DNA from: Sphingopyxis indica
GTDB taxonomy: Bacteria; Pseudomonadota; Alphaproteobacteria; Sphingomonadales; Sphingomonadaceae
DNA: 56,835 nucleotides
Direction: 5' to 3'
Assembly: GCF_900188185.1 (NCBI RefSeq)
Contig: NZ_FZPA01000020.1
Coordinates: 1 to 56,835, forward strand
The notes under the pieces are model-generated. The model searched no databases. It worked only from the letters and a program-made list of their open reading frames with translations, and was not told where the DNA came from. Positions 25,686-38,893 of the stretch are shown here, in pieces. Both the position numbers and the translations under genes were made by a program. Numbering within the stretch: position 1 is the first letter of the stretch; each line of letters begins with the position of its first letter.

Positions 25686-26270
25686 ATGACCTCTCTCAAT
25701 TGTCGGACCGCGATAGCGGTCGCCTGCCTGGGGATGATCGCGACCTCCTCTCAGCAAGTCCGCGCCCAGGATTTCACCCTGTTCGAGCACGCGATCGTTC
25801 CGCCGAAGACGGACCAGCAGCCGGCTAGACAATATCTTCCTGCAATCTACCCGGCCGGGCCAGCAGACGTATCCTACCGGGAGGGCCTGTATATAGCGGC
25901 GATAGCCGAGGCTGAACGCCGTTACGGGCTTCCGACCAACCTGCTTCGTGCTCTTATCTGGGCTGAGTCCCGCTTCAATCCGATGGCTGTGAGTCCAGCT
26001 GGTGCTGCCGGGCTTGCTCAGCTTATGCCAGCCACGGCGCGAGAACTGGGCGTCCGGAACCGTCATGACCCTCTTGCATCGATCGACGGTGGCGCCAGGT
26101 ACCTTCGCGACATGTTGGACCGGTTCGACGCGGTCCACCTGGCCTTGGCTGCTTACAATGCGGGCCCTGGTGCCGTCTCCCGATCACGCGGCATTCCGAA
26201 AAATGGTGAAACGCCGCAATATGTCCGGACTGTGTTGGGACGTTGGCAAGCAATTGGTACGTACAATTGA
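25686..26270 (+). CDS. secreted lytic transglycosylase (SLT, VirB1-like)
   Basis: The 194-aa protein has a signal peptide (about residues 1-29, cleavage near VRA-QD) and an SLT domain: ALIWAESRFNP with the catalytic Glu, AGLAQLMPATARELG, and AYNAGPGAV near the end. It cleaves the glycan strands of peptidoglycan in the periplasm. On mobile elements such enzymes open the wall for a conjugation apparatus, but no other transfer genes are present in this window. GGAG lies 11 nt before the ATG at 25686. The longer open frame upstream lacks a signal peptide and overlaps the regulatory sites. An anchored thermonuclease follows 64 nt later. Confidence 0.85.
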   Translation: MTSLNCRTAIAVACLGMIATSSQQVRAQDFTLFEHAIVPPKTDQQPARQYLPAIYPAGPADVSYREGLYIAAIAEAERRYGLPTNLLRALIWAESRFNPMAVSPAGAAGLAQLMPATARELGVRNRHDPLASIDGGARYLRDMLDRFDAVHLALAAYNAGPGAVSRSRGIPKNGETPQYVRTVLGRWQAIGTYN

Positions 26271-26334
26271 CGAAACTACCTGATTTCCGGCTATTGTCTG
26301 AAATCATGTGCCGGAATGAACACGGACAACGCTA

Positions 26335-26886
26335 GTGAGTGAGACCCCCGGTGAGCCGTTCGACTTTCGCAAGGCGTTGAAGGCACAAAAGCGCCGGAAG
26401 CTGAGAAAGGAGATCGCGTTGGGTTTGGGAGCATTCGCGATCGTATTTGCTGGAGGGATGCTGGCACTCAACTGGCCAGTCCATGATGCCAGCCTTGCTA
26501 ACGACGATCAGCAGCCTCAGGCTTTATTCCAGCAAGCAAGCTCCCCTCAATTCGACATCTGCGGATCGATCCGGCGCACATGCGTCGTGGATGGAGATAC
26601 TTTCTGGCTTGATGGCGTGAAGATCCGGATTGCCGACATCGACACTCCCGAGATCAGCGAGCCTCGTTGCGACTATGAATACCAGCTCGGCATGCGCGCG
26701 ACGCACCGCCTTGTCGACTTGCTGAATGGCGGGCCCTTTGAACTGAGGACCATCGGTAGCAGAGACGAGGATCAGTACGGTCGCAAATTGCGGGTTGTAA
26801 CGCGCGGCGGCCGCTCGCTTGGCGATCAGCTGGTCAGCGAAGGCCTGGCGCGAACCTGGACCGGGAGACGTGAACCATGGTGCTGA
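26335..26886 (+). CDS. membrane-anchored thermonuclease (SNase family)
   Basis: The 183-aa protein has a charged N-terminus, one membrane segment (about residues 29-47) and a staphylococcal-nuclease domain: VVDGDTFWLDGVKIRIADID with the catalytic Asp/Arg region, IDTPE, DQYGRKL and LGDQLVSEGLA. It should degrade nucleic acid outside the inner membrane. The GTG start at 26335 has a weak ribosome-binding site. Its end overlaps the start of the 64-aa gene by 10 nt, so the two are translationally coupled. Confidence 0.8.
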   Translation: MSETPGEPFDFRKALKAQKRRKLRKEIALGLGAFAIVFAGGMLALNWPVHDASLANDDQQPQALFQQASSPQFDICGSIRRTCVVDGDTFWLDGVKIRIADIDTPEISEPRCDYEYQLGMRATHRLVDLLNGGPFELRTIGSRDEDQYGRKLRVVTRGGRSLGDQLVSEGLARTWTGRREPWC

Positions 26887-27071
26887 ACCGCGATCAGGAA
26901 TTGTGGGCCGTCGCGCTCTGGGTCGAAAAGAACCATGGCAAAGAGGGACCCGCGTATATCGCGCAGCAACTCCAGCGGCTATCCAACGAAGGGGACGAAG
27001 CAGGCATAGCAACGTGGAAGACTGTTGCTGAGCGCTTCGATCAGCTTAGCTGCCAAAGCTCTACGAACTGA
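26877..27071 (+). CDS. DUF6961 small protein
   Basis: This 64-aa soluble protein begins MVLNRDQELWAVALWVEK and is fully helical in appearance, matching the DUF6961 pattern (R-D-Q-E-L-W at the start, W-x-x-V/I-A-x-R-F-D near the end) as I recall it. Its ATG lies 10 nt inside the thermonuclease gene. It is common in sphingomonad mobile elements and has no known activity. Confidence 0.65.
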   Translation: MVLNRDQELWAVALWVEKNHGKEGPAYIAQQLQRLSNEGDEAGIATWKTVAERFDQLSCQSSTN

Positions 27072-27082
27072 GGCTCGGCACG

Positions 27083-27187
27083 ATGCGGAATTGGCTTCGG
27101 ATCTGGGGCATCAGAATTGAGTTCGCCGTGCTGGTGTCAGTGTCCCTGATTGGGCTGATCCTGAGCCTTCAATCCTGCATTGGCTGA
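27083..27187 (+). CDS. possible 34-aa membrane peptide
   Basis: ATG at 27083 opens a 34-codon frame with a hydrophilic N-terminus (MRNWLRIWGIR) and one hydrophobic stretch (FAVLVSVSLIGLILSL). This is the layout of a small single-span protein. It starts 11 nt after the DUF6961 stop, consistent with an operon, but the ribosome-binding site is weak. No family is recognised. Confidence 0.35.
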   Translation: MRNWLRIWGIRIEFAVLVSVSLIGLILSLQSCIG

Positions 27188-27207
27188 GAAAAGATTCGTC
27201 CTTCCGA

Positions 27208-28431
27208 TCAACCCTTGGCAAACTTTCCCATGATGACCTTTCCTCCTGTCCGGAGCTCATCGAGGTAGTCGCTCCACCATTGAGCCATTCGCACGCGCTC
27301 GTCCCAATGTTTGCCGCGATGGTAGATGCCCCGCACAACATTGCTGTCGCCATGTGCCAGGGCACGCTCGATTGCATCCGGATTCCAAAGTCCCGACTCG
27401 TTCAGGAATGTCGATGCTGTCGCACGGAGTCCGTGCGCGGTGACTTCTTCTTTCGAGTATCCCATGCGACGGAATGCGGCATTGAGCGTGTTTTCACTCA
27501 TGGGGCGCTTGGAGCTGCGCGCAGATGGGAAAACATATCCTTCGCGGCCGAGCATCTCGGCGAGGTCTGTGAGATAGCCTCTAACCTGCTTGGAAAGCGG
27601 GACGGCATGCGCTCGGCGCGCTTTCATTTTACCGGCAGGGATCTTCCAGACCCCATCGACGAGGTCGATCTCATGCCATTCGGCGTGGCGGAGTTCGCCG
27701 GGGCGTACGAACACATGCGGCGCGATCTGCAAAGCAAACTTTGTCACCATGTACCCAGTGAAGTCGTCGATTGCCCGCAGCAGCCCGCCTAGCTCGGTGG
27801 GCTCGAGGATTGCTGCATAGTGCTTGGCTCTCGGCGTGACGAGAGCGCCCTTCAGCATGCTGGTCGGGTCGGATTTGCAACGGGTCGTTGCGACCCCATA
27901 GCGAAACACGCGGCCTGCGAACGAGCGGCATTTCTTCGCAGTCTCGTGCTTGCCAGTGGCTTCCAGTCGTTTGAGAGGAGCCAGGACTTCGAACGGCTCG
28001 ATCTCGTTGATGGGTCTGTTCCCGATGGCAGGCGCGAGCTTGTCGAGGAAATAATTGGCCTTGACGATCGTGCCATCGGCACGGCCATTCTGGACCATCA
28101 TCTGTTCGATATACTCACGCGCGACTGCCTCGAACGTCTGTGCAGAAAGGAACTCCGCGCGGATTTTCCGCTTCCGCTTCTCAAAAGCCGGGTCGCCCCC
28201 TGAAGCAACAGTTCGTCGTGCCTCGTAGGCCACGTCTCGCGCTTGCTTGAGGCTGATTTCGGGATAGCTGCCGATGCAGAGCTTCTTTTGCGCACCGCCG
28301 ATCCGGTATCGGAATCGCCAAAGTTTGCCCCCGGTCGGCGTGACCTCAACATATAGGCCGCGCTCATCGGTTACCTTGTACGGCTTATCCTTGGGCTTGA
28401 GTGCGCGGAGACGAGTATCTGTCAGCGGCAT
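27208..28431 (-). CDS. P4-type tyrosine integrase
   Basis: The 407-aa protein has the P4-integrase layout. An N-terminal arm-binding domain (MPLTDTRLRALKPKDKPY, then GLYVEVTPTGGKLWRFRYR) is followed by a core-binding domain and a catalytic domain. Catalytic residues are visible: Arg in RPGELRHAEW, the HGLRATAST box (H-x-x-R), the second His region ALAHGDSN and the Tyr in SNVVRGIYHRG or the nearby YLDEL. It should integrate and excise the element by recombination at the tRNA-Leu 3' end, which starts 166 nt from its start codon. Confidence 0.92.
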   Translation of the reverse strand: MPLTDTRLRALKPKDKPYKVTDERGLYVEVTPTGGKLWRFRYRIGGAQKKLCIGSYPEISLKQARDVAYEARRTVASGGDPAFEKRKRKIRAEFLSAQTFEAVAREYIEQMMVQNGRADGTIVKANYFLDKLAPAIGNRPINEIEPFEVLAPLKRLEATGKHETAKKCRSFAGRVFRYGVATTRCKSDPTSMLKGALVTPRAKHYAAILEPTELGGLLRAIDDFTGYMVTKFALQIAPHVFVRPGELRHAEWHEIDLVDGVWKIPAGKMKARRAHAVPLSKQVRGYLTDLAEMLGREGYVFPSARSSKRPMSENTLNAAFRRMGYSKEEVTAHGLRATASTFLNESGLWNPDAIERALAHGDSNVVRGIYHRGKHWDERVRMAQWWSDYLDELRTGGKVIMGKFAKG

Positions 28432-28596
28432 GTGGGGGCCTTTTCATCTGGGCCTTTGCGAAACGGCCTCAAAAGGCCCACAAAAGTGTCTGGAACCCCC
28501 GAGAACAGGCGGGACGATCCGGAACGATCCAAGGGCCAAATCCCTAGGATTTCTGCGGGTTTTATAGATTATTTGGGAGAACGTGAGAAGAACAAA

Positions 28597-28620
28597 TGGT
28601 GCCCAGAAGAGGACTCGAAC
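28597..28620. other. probable att site at the tRNA 3' end (inferred)
   Basis: P4-type integrases usually recombine in a tRNA 3' end and leave a direct repeat at the far end of the element. Here the integrase lies beside the 3' end of tRNA-Leu. The matching repeat is not in the window, so the exact core cannot be set. Confidence 0.45.
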
Positions 28621-28683
28621 CTCCACGACCTTGCGATCGCCAGCACCTGAAGCTGGTGCGTCTACCAATTCCGCCATCTGGGC
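28597..28683 (-). tRNA. tRNA-Leu (anticodon CAG)
   Basis: On the minus strand the 87-nt gene folds as a type II tRNA. The acceptor arm GCCCAGA/TCTGGGC is followed by discriminator A and an encoded CCA (28597-28599). The D-arm is GGCGGAATTGGTAGACGC, the anticodon stem CCAGC/GCTGG has loop TTCAGGT (anticodon CAG), there is a long variable arm, and the T-arm contains GTTCGAGTC. It decodes CUG leucine codons. It is the probable integration target of the element. Confidence 0.93.
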
Positions 28684-28885
28684 ACGGGGTAGGAGCGGGC
28701 GCTTAGCGGCGGGGGGCGCCGCTTGTCAACCGCGCTCGGCCGCGGCGCGTATAAAATCTTTCGCGCGGGCGGATTTGCGGGCGCGTGGGCGGGCTTGGCC
28801 CTTGCCCCGCCCGGTGCTTCGCGGCATGGGAGGCGCAGGCCGCCCGGACGGCGGCGATACGAGACTCAGGTTACGGACAGACATT

Positions 28886-29824
28886 ATGCGCAACCTCGAA
28901 GGGCAATTGATCACCGTGCTGGGCGGCGGCGGCTTCATCGGCCGCTATGTCGTGCAGCGCCTTCTGGCGCGCGGCGCGCGCGTTCGCATCGCGCAGCGCG
29001 AGCCGCGGCAGGCGACCTTTTTGAAACCGCTCGGCGGGCTCGGCCAGACGCAGTTCGTTGCCGCCGACGTGCGCAACCCGGCGAGCGTCGCACGCGCCGT
29101 GCGCGGCAGCGATGCGGTGATCAATCTCGTCGGCAGCTTCGACGATATGCAGGCGGTGCAGGCCGCGGGCGCGAAACATGTCGCAGAGGCGGTGCGCGAT
29201 GCGGGCGTCCGCCGCCTCGTCCACCTGTCGGCGATCGGCGCCGACACGAACAGCCCGTCGGCCTATGGCCGCAGCAAGGGCGAAGGCGAAGCCGCGGTGC
29301 GCGCCGCCTTTCCCGGCGCGGTCATCCTGCGGCCGTCGATCGTCTTCGGCCGCGAGGATAAGTTCATCAACCGCTTCGCGACCATGATCCGGATGATGCC
29401 GGTGGTGCCGGTGATCGCGCCCGCGGCGAAATTTCAGCCCGTCTATGCCGGCGACGTCGCCGATGCGGCGGTTGCGGGGCTCGACGCATCGGCAGCCGGC
29501 CGCACCTTCGAGCTCGGCGGCCCCGAAGTGCTGACCATGGCGGCACTCCAGCACTGGATCGCCGCCGCGATCGGCCGCAAGCGCCTGTTCGTCGAAGTGC
29601 CCGACGCGGTCGGCGCCGCGCTGGCTAGCGCGATCGGCTGGCTGCCCGGCGCGCCGATCACCAGGGATCAGTGGCTGATGCTGCAGGTTGCGAACGTCGT
29701 CGCCGGCGGCAGCGAGGGACTCGCCCAGCTCGGCATCGTGCCGACCGCGCTCGCCGATGTCGCCGAGGGATGGCTGGTCCAGTATCGCCGCCACGGCCGT
29801 TTCGCCCAGGCTGCGGTTCAGTGA
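28886..29824 (+). CDS. NDUFA9-like atypical SDR (complex I-associated type)
   Basis: The 312-aa protein has an N-terminal Rossmann fold (LITVLGGGGFIGRYVVQRLL, an NAD(P)-binding G-x-x-G-x-x-G) and an SDR core (HLSAIGADTNSPSAYGRSKG with Ser and Tyr/Lys positions). ATG at 28886 is chosen because the family begins a few residues before the first strand. Atypical SDRs of this type include the NDUFA9 subunit and quinone-related enzymes; no reaction is assigned. It is the first core gene after the tRNA, followed 173 nt later by uppP. Confidence 0.8.
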   Translation: MRNLEGQLITVLGGGGFIGRYVVQRLLARGARVRIAQREPRQATFLKPLGGLGQTQFVAADVRNPASVARAVRGSDAVINLVGSFDDMQAVQAAGAKHVAEAVRDAGVRRLVHLSAIGADTNSPSAYGRSKGEGEAAVRAAFPGAVILRPSIVFGREDKFINRFATMIRMMPVVPVIAPAAKFQPVYAGDVADAAVAGLDASAAGRTFELGGPEVLTMAALQHWIAAAIGRKRLFVEVPDAVGAALASAIGWLPGAPITRDQWLMLQVANVVAGGSEGLAQLGIVPTALADVAEGWLVQYRRHGRFAQAAVQ

Positions 29825-29997
29825 GGCTTTGCCACGGCGCAGCGTGGACGCGCCGGCTGGAAAAGGCGACACGAGCCGCCTAAACATTCTTCCAAGGGCG
29901 TCCGGCCTTTCGCCGGGCGCCTTTCCTTTGACCCGACGACCCGGAGCCCGCCGATGAGCCCCCTTCCCCACGTCCCGATGCCCGCGAGCCGCCGCGC

Positions 29998-30795
29998 ATG
30001 ATCTGGCTGACCGCGATCATCCTCGGCATCGTCGAGGGCCTCACCGAATTCCTTCCCGTTTCCTCGACCGGGCATTTGATCCTCGCGACCGAGCTGCTCG
30101 GCTATGACGCGGCGAAATGGGCGGTGTTCAACATCGCGATTCAGCCGGGCGCGATCCTCGCGATCGTCGTCCTCTACCGGCACTTGTTCTGGGACATGTT
30201 CGTCGGCCTGTTCCGCGGCGACCGGCAAGCCATCGCCTTCGTTCGCAACCTGCTGCTCGCTTTCTTCCCCGCGGTGATCCTGGGGCTCGCGTTCGGCGAT
30301 TATATCGAGACACTGCTCGAAAATGCCGTCGTCGTCGCCTGGGCGCTGGTGATCGGCGGTTTCGGCATATTGCTTGTCGAACGCTTTGCGAAGCCGGAGG
30401 AAAGCGGCGGCGTCGCGGCGATGTCGGTGCGCCAGTCGATCGTCGTCGGCATCGTCCAGTGCCTCGCGATGATCCCCGGCGTCAGCCGCTCGGGCGCGAC
30501 GATCATGGGCGCGATGGCGCTCGGCGTCGACCGCAAGACCGCGGCCGAATTCAGCTTCTTCCTCGCGCTGCCGACCTTGACCGGCGCGACGGTGCTGCAG
30601 CTCTTCAAGCACCGCGACGCGATCACCTCGAACGACCTCGGACTGATCGCAGTCGGCGCCTTTGTGTCCTTCATCGTCGCCTGGGCGGTAATCAAGGCGT
30701 TCCTCGCCATCGTGACCCGCTATGGCTTCGCGCCCTTCGCCTGGTACCGCATCCTCGTCGGCGGTGCGGCGCTGATCTGGCTCGCCATGCGATAG
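29998..30795 (+). CDS. uppP: undecaprenyl-diphosphatase
   Basis: The 265-aa polytopic membrane protein has the BacA/UppP signature motifs EGLTEFLPVSSTGHL (residues 13-27) and PGVSRSGATIMGAMALG (about 159-175), which form the active site with Glu, Ser and Arg. It removes the terminal phosphate of undecaprenyl pyrophosphate to recycle the lipid carrier for peptidoglycan and O-antigen. It is full length. The ATG is preceded by a GC-rich region without a strong ribosome-binding site. Confidence 0.93.
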   Translation: MIWLTAIILGIVEGLTEFLPVSSTGHLILATELLGYDAAKWAVFNIAIQPGAILAIVVLYRHLFWDMFVGLFRGDRQAIAFVRNLLLAFFPAVILGLAFGDYIETLLENAVVVAWALVIGGFGILLVERFAKPEESGGVAAMSVRQSIVVGIVQCLAMIPGVSRSGATIMGAMALGVDRKTAAEFSFFLALPTLTGATVLQLFKHRDAITSNDLGLIAVGAFVSFIVAWAVIKAFLAIVTRYGFAPFAWYRILVGGAALIWLAMR

Positions 30796-30848
30796 GGCCG
30801 TTTCGGTATTAAATATGAAAGATAATTACGTGTGATACGGAATGGAGA

Positions 30849-30896
30849 AAAATGGCGCCGAATTTAGGTCATATATACTGACCTGATTGCCATTTT
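30849..30896. promoter_or_regulatory. nested inverted repeat upstream of gltD
   Basis: AAAATGGC (30849-30856) and GCCATTTT (30889-30896) are exact inverted repeats enclosing a second exact pair, AGGTCA (30866-30871) and TGACCT (30879-30884). The region 30796-30952 is AT-rich and must hold the gltD promoter. The pairs could be operator half-sites or an RNA stem. No regulator is assigned. Confidence 0.5.
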
Positions 30897-30952
30897 GTCC
30901 GTGACAGCCGCCGGCCAGCCATGCATTTGCCCCTTCAACGAAGGGAATCATC

Positions 30953-32395
30953 ATGGCTGCCGAACGGATGCTCCAATTTGTGGGGCGCGACCAATCCTAC
31001 CCCGACAAGCGCTCGCCCGAAGAGCGCGCGCGCGACTTTCGCGAGATCGCCGAGCGCTATGCCGCGCCGGACGCCGATGCGCAGGCGGCGCGCTGTTCGC
31101 AGTGCGGGGTTCCCTATTGCTCGGTGCATTGCCCGCTGCACAATCATATCCCCGACTGGCTGCGCCTGACCGCCGAGGGGCGGCTGCGCGAGGCCTATGA
31201 GCTGTCGAACGCGACCTCGACGATGCCCGAGATCTGCGGCCGCATCTGCCCGCAGGATCGCCTGTGCGAAGGCAATTGCGTGATCGAATTTTCGGGCCAT
31301 GGCGCGGTGACGATCGGCAGCGTCGAAAAATATATCACCGACACCGCCTGGGCCGAAGGCTGGGTCGAGCCGGTGGTCGCCGGCCCCGCGACGGGCCAGT
31401 CGGTCGCGGTCATCGGTGCCGGCCCCGCGGGGCTGACCGCCGCCGAATATCTGCGCGTCATGGGGCACGAGGTGCATGTCTATGACCGGCACGACCGCGC
31501 CGGCGGGCTGCTCACCTATGGCATCCCGGGCTTCAAGCTCGAGAAGGATGTCGTGATGCGGCGCGTCGAGCGGCTCGAAGCGGGCGGCATCCAGTTCCAC
31601 CTCGGTTTCGAGGTCGGCAAGGATGCGACGCTCGACGAATTGCGCCAGCGGCACGACGCGGTGCTGATCGCGACCGGCGTTTACAAGGCGCGCGAGATCA
31701 ATGTGCCGGGCAATGGAGCGGAGGGCGTCGTCGCCGCGCTCGACTATCTGATCGCGTCGAACCGCAAGGGGTTCGGCGACGACGTGCCGGCATTCGACGA
31801 CGGCCGCCTCGATGCGAAGGGCAAGCATGTCGTCGTGATCGGCGGCGGCGATACCGCGATGGACTGCGTGCGGACCGCGGTGCGCCAGGGCGCGAAGTCG
31901 GTGAAGTGCCTCTATCGCCGCGACCGCGAAAATATGCCGGGATCGCAGCGCGAGGTCGCCAACGCCGAAGAGGAAGGCGTCGAATTCGTGTGGCTGTCGG
32001 CCCCTGAGAGCTTCACCGCCGACAAGCGCGTCAAGCAAGTCGCGGTCGCGGGAATGCGGCTCGGCTCGCCCGACGCGAGCGGCCGCCGCAGCCCCGAGCG
32101 CGATCCGGGCCGCACGTTCGACGTGCCCGCCGACATGGTGATCAAGGCGCTGGGCTTCGACCCCGAAGAGCTCCCCAACCTGTTCGGCGCGCCCGACCTC
32201 AGCGTCACGCGCTGGGGCACGCTGCGCGTCGATCATCAGACGATGATGACCAGCCTGCCCGGCGTCTTCGCCGCGGGCGACATCGTGCGCGGCGCGAGCC
32301 TGGTCGTGTGGGGCATCCGCGACGGCCGCGACGTCAGCGAACAGATGGCAAAGTGGTTGAAGGCGAAGGCGAAAAGCGAAAAGAAGGCGGCCTGA
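30953..32395 (+). CDS. gltD: glutamate synthase small (beta) subunit
   Basis: The 480-aa protein shows the GltD layout: an N-terminal Fe-S domain (CSQCGVPYCSVHCPLHNHIP and CGRICPQDRLCEGNC), then an FAD-binding dinucleotide fold (VIGAGPAGLTAAEYL) and an NADPH fold (VVVIGGGDTAMDCVRTA). It passes electrons from NADPH to the large subunit to make glutamate from glutamine and 2-oxoglutarate. It lies 21 nt before the DUF2059 gene, which in turn is 25 nt before gltB, so the three are probably one operon with gltD first. Confidence 0.95.
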   Translation: MAAERMLQFVGRDQSYPDKRSPEERARDFREIAERYAAPDADAQAARCSQCGVPYCSVHCPLHNHIPDWLRLTAEGRLREAYELSNATSTMPEICGRICPQDRLCEGNCVIEFSGHGAVTIGSVEKYITDTAWAEGWVEPVVAGPATGQSVAVIGAGPAGLTAAEYLRVMGHEVHVYDRHDRAGGLLTYGIPGFKLEKDVVMRRVERLEAGGIQFHLGFEVGKDATLDELRQRHDAVLIATGVYKAREINVPGNGAEGVVAALDYLIASNRKGFGDDVPAFDDGRLDAKGKHVVVIGGGDTAMDCVRTAVRQGAKSVKCLYRRDRENMPGSQREVANAEEEGVEFVWLSAPESFTADKRVKQVAVAGMRLGSPDASGRRSPERDPGRTFDVPADMVIKALGFDPEELPNLFGAPDLSVTRWGTLRVDHQTMMTSLPGVFAAGDIVRGASLVVWGIRDGRDVSEQMAKWLKAKAKSEKKAA

Positions 32396-32416
32396 CCAAC
32401 AGGGAAGGAATCACCA

Positions 32417-33586
32417 ATGTCGACCTGGAAATCCACCTTGCTTGCCGGCACCTTTGCGCTGACGCCGCTGGGCAGCGCAATCGCGCAGGAAGAGGCGCCG
32501 AATGCGGACGTCGTTCACCCGCACGACGACAGCGTTCTCGATGCCGACGCCGGCATCGCCGAAGCGAAGGCGAAGATGCAGAAGGAGATGGACGAGGTCA
32601 TCGCGCTGATCGAACAGATGTTCGGCACCGACGACCTGCCGCCGATCGAGCCCGCGCGCCTGGCGCTCGCCGAGCAGACGACCGCGGCGCTCGTCCCTTC
32701 GGGCAGCCTCGAGCGGCTGATGGACAATCTCTATGGCAAGATGTTCAAGACGATCATGGATCAGGCCGACGGTTCGTCCGACCTGATGCTGTCGATCAAG
32801 ACCGGGGTCGAGAGCGACAAGATCGCCGAACTCGACAAGGACACCAAGACCGCGATCGCCGACCTGTTCGACCCGCACCGCAAGGAACGCGAAGAACAGA
32901 TCACCAGGGTCGTGAAGCCGCTGATCAGCGAAGCGCTCGCCGATCTCGAGCCGCCGATGCGCGAGGGCATGGCAAAGGCCTATGCGCGCAAATTCTCGGC
33001 CGAGCAGCTTGGCGAACTCAACGCCTTTTTCGCGACGCCCACCGGCCGGGTCTATACCGAAGAATGGATGGCCGCGCAGGCCGATCCCGAAGTGGTGCTG
33101 GCGATGGCCAAGGCGATCCCGCCGATGGTGCTCAAATTCATCGACCGCGCCCCGGAAATCTCAAAGGATTTCGAGGATCTGCCCAAGGAGCGCGCGCTCG
33201 CCGACCTCAGCGATGCCGAGATGAAAAAGCTCGCGAAGATGATGAAGGTCGACGTCAAGACGCTGCAAGATAATCGCGACATGTGGAGCGAGACCGCCAT
33301 GGACGCCATAGAGGCGGACGAAGAGTGGAGCAGCGACGACCAGGCCGTCGATGCCGCGGCCGACGCCGCCGAGGATGCCGAAGCAGCGGCCGATGCAGCG
33401 GCGGACGCGGCCGAAGACGCCAGCGACCCCGCATTCGACCGCGACAATTGGTCCGACGCCGATCGCCAGCGCGTCGAGGAACTCGAAACCGCGGCCGCGA
33501 ACGCATCGGCCGCCGCCTATGAAGCCGAGGATGCCGCGATCGCCGCCGCGCGCGAACGCCTCGGCCAAACCGATCCGTCCGAATAG
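32417..33586 (+). CDS. exported DUF2059 protein inside the glt operon
   Basis: The 389-aa protein has a signal peptide (cleavage near AIA-QE, residue 24) and a DUF2059 domain, recognisable by ITRVVKPLISEALADLEPP and FFATPTGRVYTEEWMA around residues 150-225. The C-terminal ~120 residues are Asp/Ala-rich and low in complexity. A periplasmic location is predicted. It sits between gltD and gltB (gaps 21 and 25 nt), which is unusual: the two subunits are normally adjacent. Its function is unknown. Confidence 0.8.
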   Translation: MSTWKSTLLAGTFALTPLGSAIAQEEAPNADVVHPHDDSVLDADAGIAEAKAKMQKEMDEVIALIEQMFGTDDLPPIEPARLALAEQTTAALVPSGSLERLMDNLYGKMFKTIMDQADGSSDLMLSIKTGVESDKIAELDKDTKTAIADLFDPHRKEREEQITRVVKPLISEALADLEPPMREGMAKAYARKFSAEQLGELNAFFATPTGRVYTEEWMAAQADPEVVLAMAKAIPPMVLKFIDRAPEISKDFEDLPKERALADLSDAEMKKLAKMMKVDVKTLQDNRDMWSETAMDAIEADEEWSSDDQAVDAAADAAEDAEAAADAAADAAEDASDPAFDRDNWSDADRQRVEELETAAANASAAAYEAEDAAIAAARERLGQTDPSE

Positions 33587-33611
33587 GGCGATACCCGTCA
33601 GGAACGAAGAC

Positions 33612-38141
<4,530 letters not shown>

Positions 38142-38149
38142 TGCAGGAT

Positions 38150-38285
38150 CCTCTCCGTGCCGAAGGCATGGGGAGGGGGGACCGCGAAGCGGTGGAGGGG
38201 CCGAGCGCGTCGCGCTCGCTACGCTCGCGGCCCCTCCGTCAGCCCTGCGGGCTGCCACCTCCCCATCGCTGCGCGACGGGGAGGA
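38150..38285. repeat. dispersed palindromic repeat, copy 1
   Basis: The gltB downstream gap holds GGGGACC-GCGAAGC-GGTGGAGGGGC-like sequence, the inverse CGGCCCCTCCG, and CTCCCC at the end, with GC-rich palindromes between them. A related element with the same GGGGAGGGGGACC...GCGAAGC...GGTGGAGGGGC core lies at 41955-42150. It is probably a REP/REPIN-type intergenic repeat. Confidence 0.6.
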
Positions 38286-38407
38286 CCGATTGTCGCGCGA
38301 GCGATGCGGTTCGCCGTATCGCCCGCAGCGTTCAGCGCAGCGAAAGCGTCGGTCGGCTAAAAGACGCGCGCCAAAACTCCGCGTCCGCGCCCGAAAGGAA
38401 TGACGCC

Positions 38408-38839
38408 ATGTGCCGCCTGCCCCTGATCGCCCTTCCCCTGCTCGCGCTCGCTGCGCCGCTGCCCGCGTCGGCGGGCGAGGGCTCGCTCGGCGACGCCGCC
38501 GCCACGCTCAGCGATCCGGCGGCGCAGGACCGGATGGCCGACACCGTCGCCGCGCTCGTCGGGGCATTGATGCAGATGCCCGTCGGCCCGCTCGCAGAAG
38601 CGGTCGCACGCATCGACCCCGAATCCGACGCTGCCTATATCCCGCCCGACGCCACGCTCGGCGAGATCGCGGGGAGCGACCCCGACTATGGCGAGCGGCT
38701 GGGCGACGATGTGCGCGCCGGCACCCGCATGGCGGGCAGCATGGCCGCCGCGCTCGCGGCCTATGCGCCGGTCCTCAAGGATATGGCGCGCGACATGGCG
38801 GCGCAGTGGGAACGCGAGCGCGCCTCCGCGCGGCGATAA
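38408..38839 (+). CDS. secreted hypothetical protein
   Basis: The 143-aa protein has a signal peptide (MCRLPLIALPLLALAAPLPASAGEG, cleavage near ASA-GE) and a helical, Ala-rich mature part with acidic patches. ATG at 38408 is preferred because it begins the signal peptide; a longer frame enters the repeat. No domain is recognised. It is 568 bp downstream of no other related gene and appears monocistronic; gltB ends 266 nt before it. Confidence 0.6.
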   Translation: MCRLPLIALPLLALAAPLPASAGEGSLGDAAATLSDPAAQDRMADTVAALVGALMQMPVGPLAEAVARIDPESDAAYIPPDATLGEIAGSDPDYGERLGDDVRAGTRMAGSMAAALAAYAPVLKDMARDMAAQWERERASARR

Positions 38840-38893
38840 CCGTCCCCACTATAGCCGTTGCACCCCGCGCCCCGCTGCCGCTAATGGGTGAGC

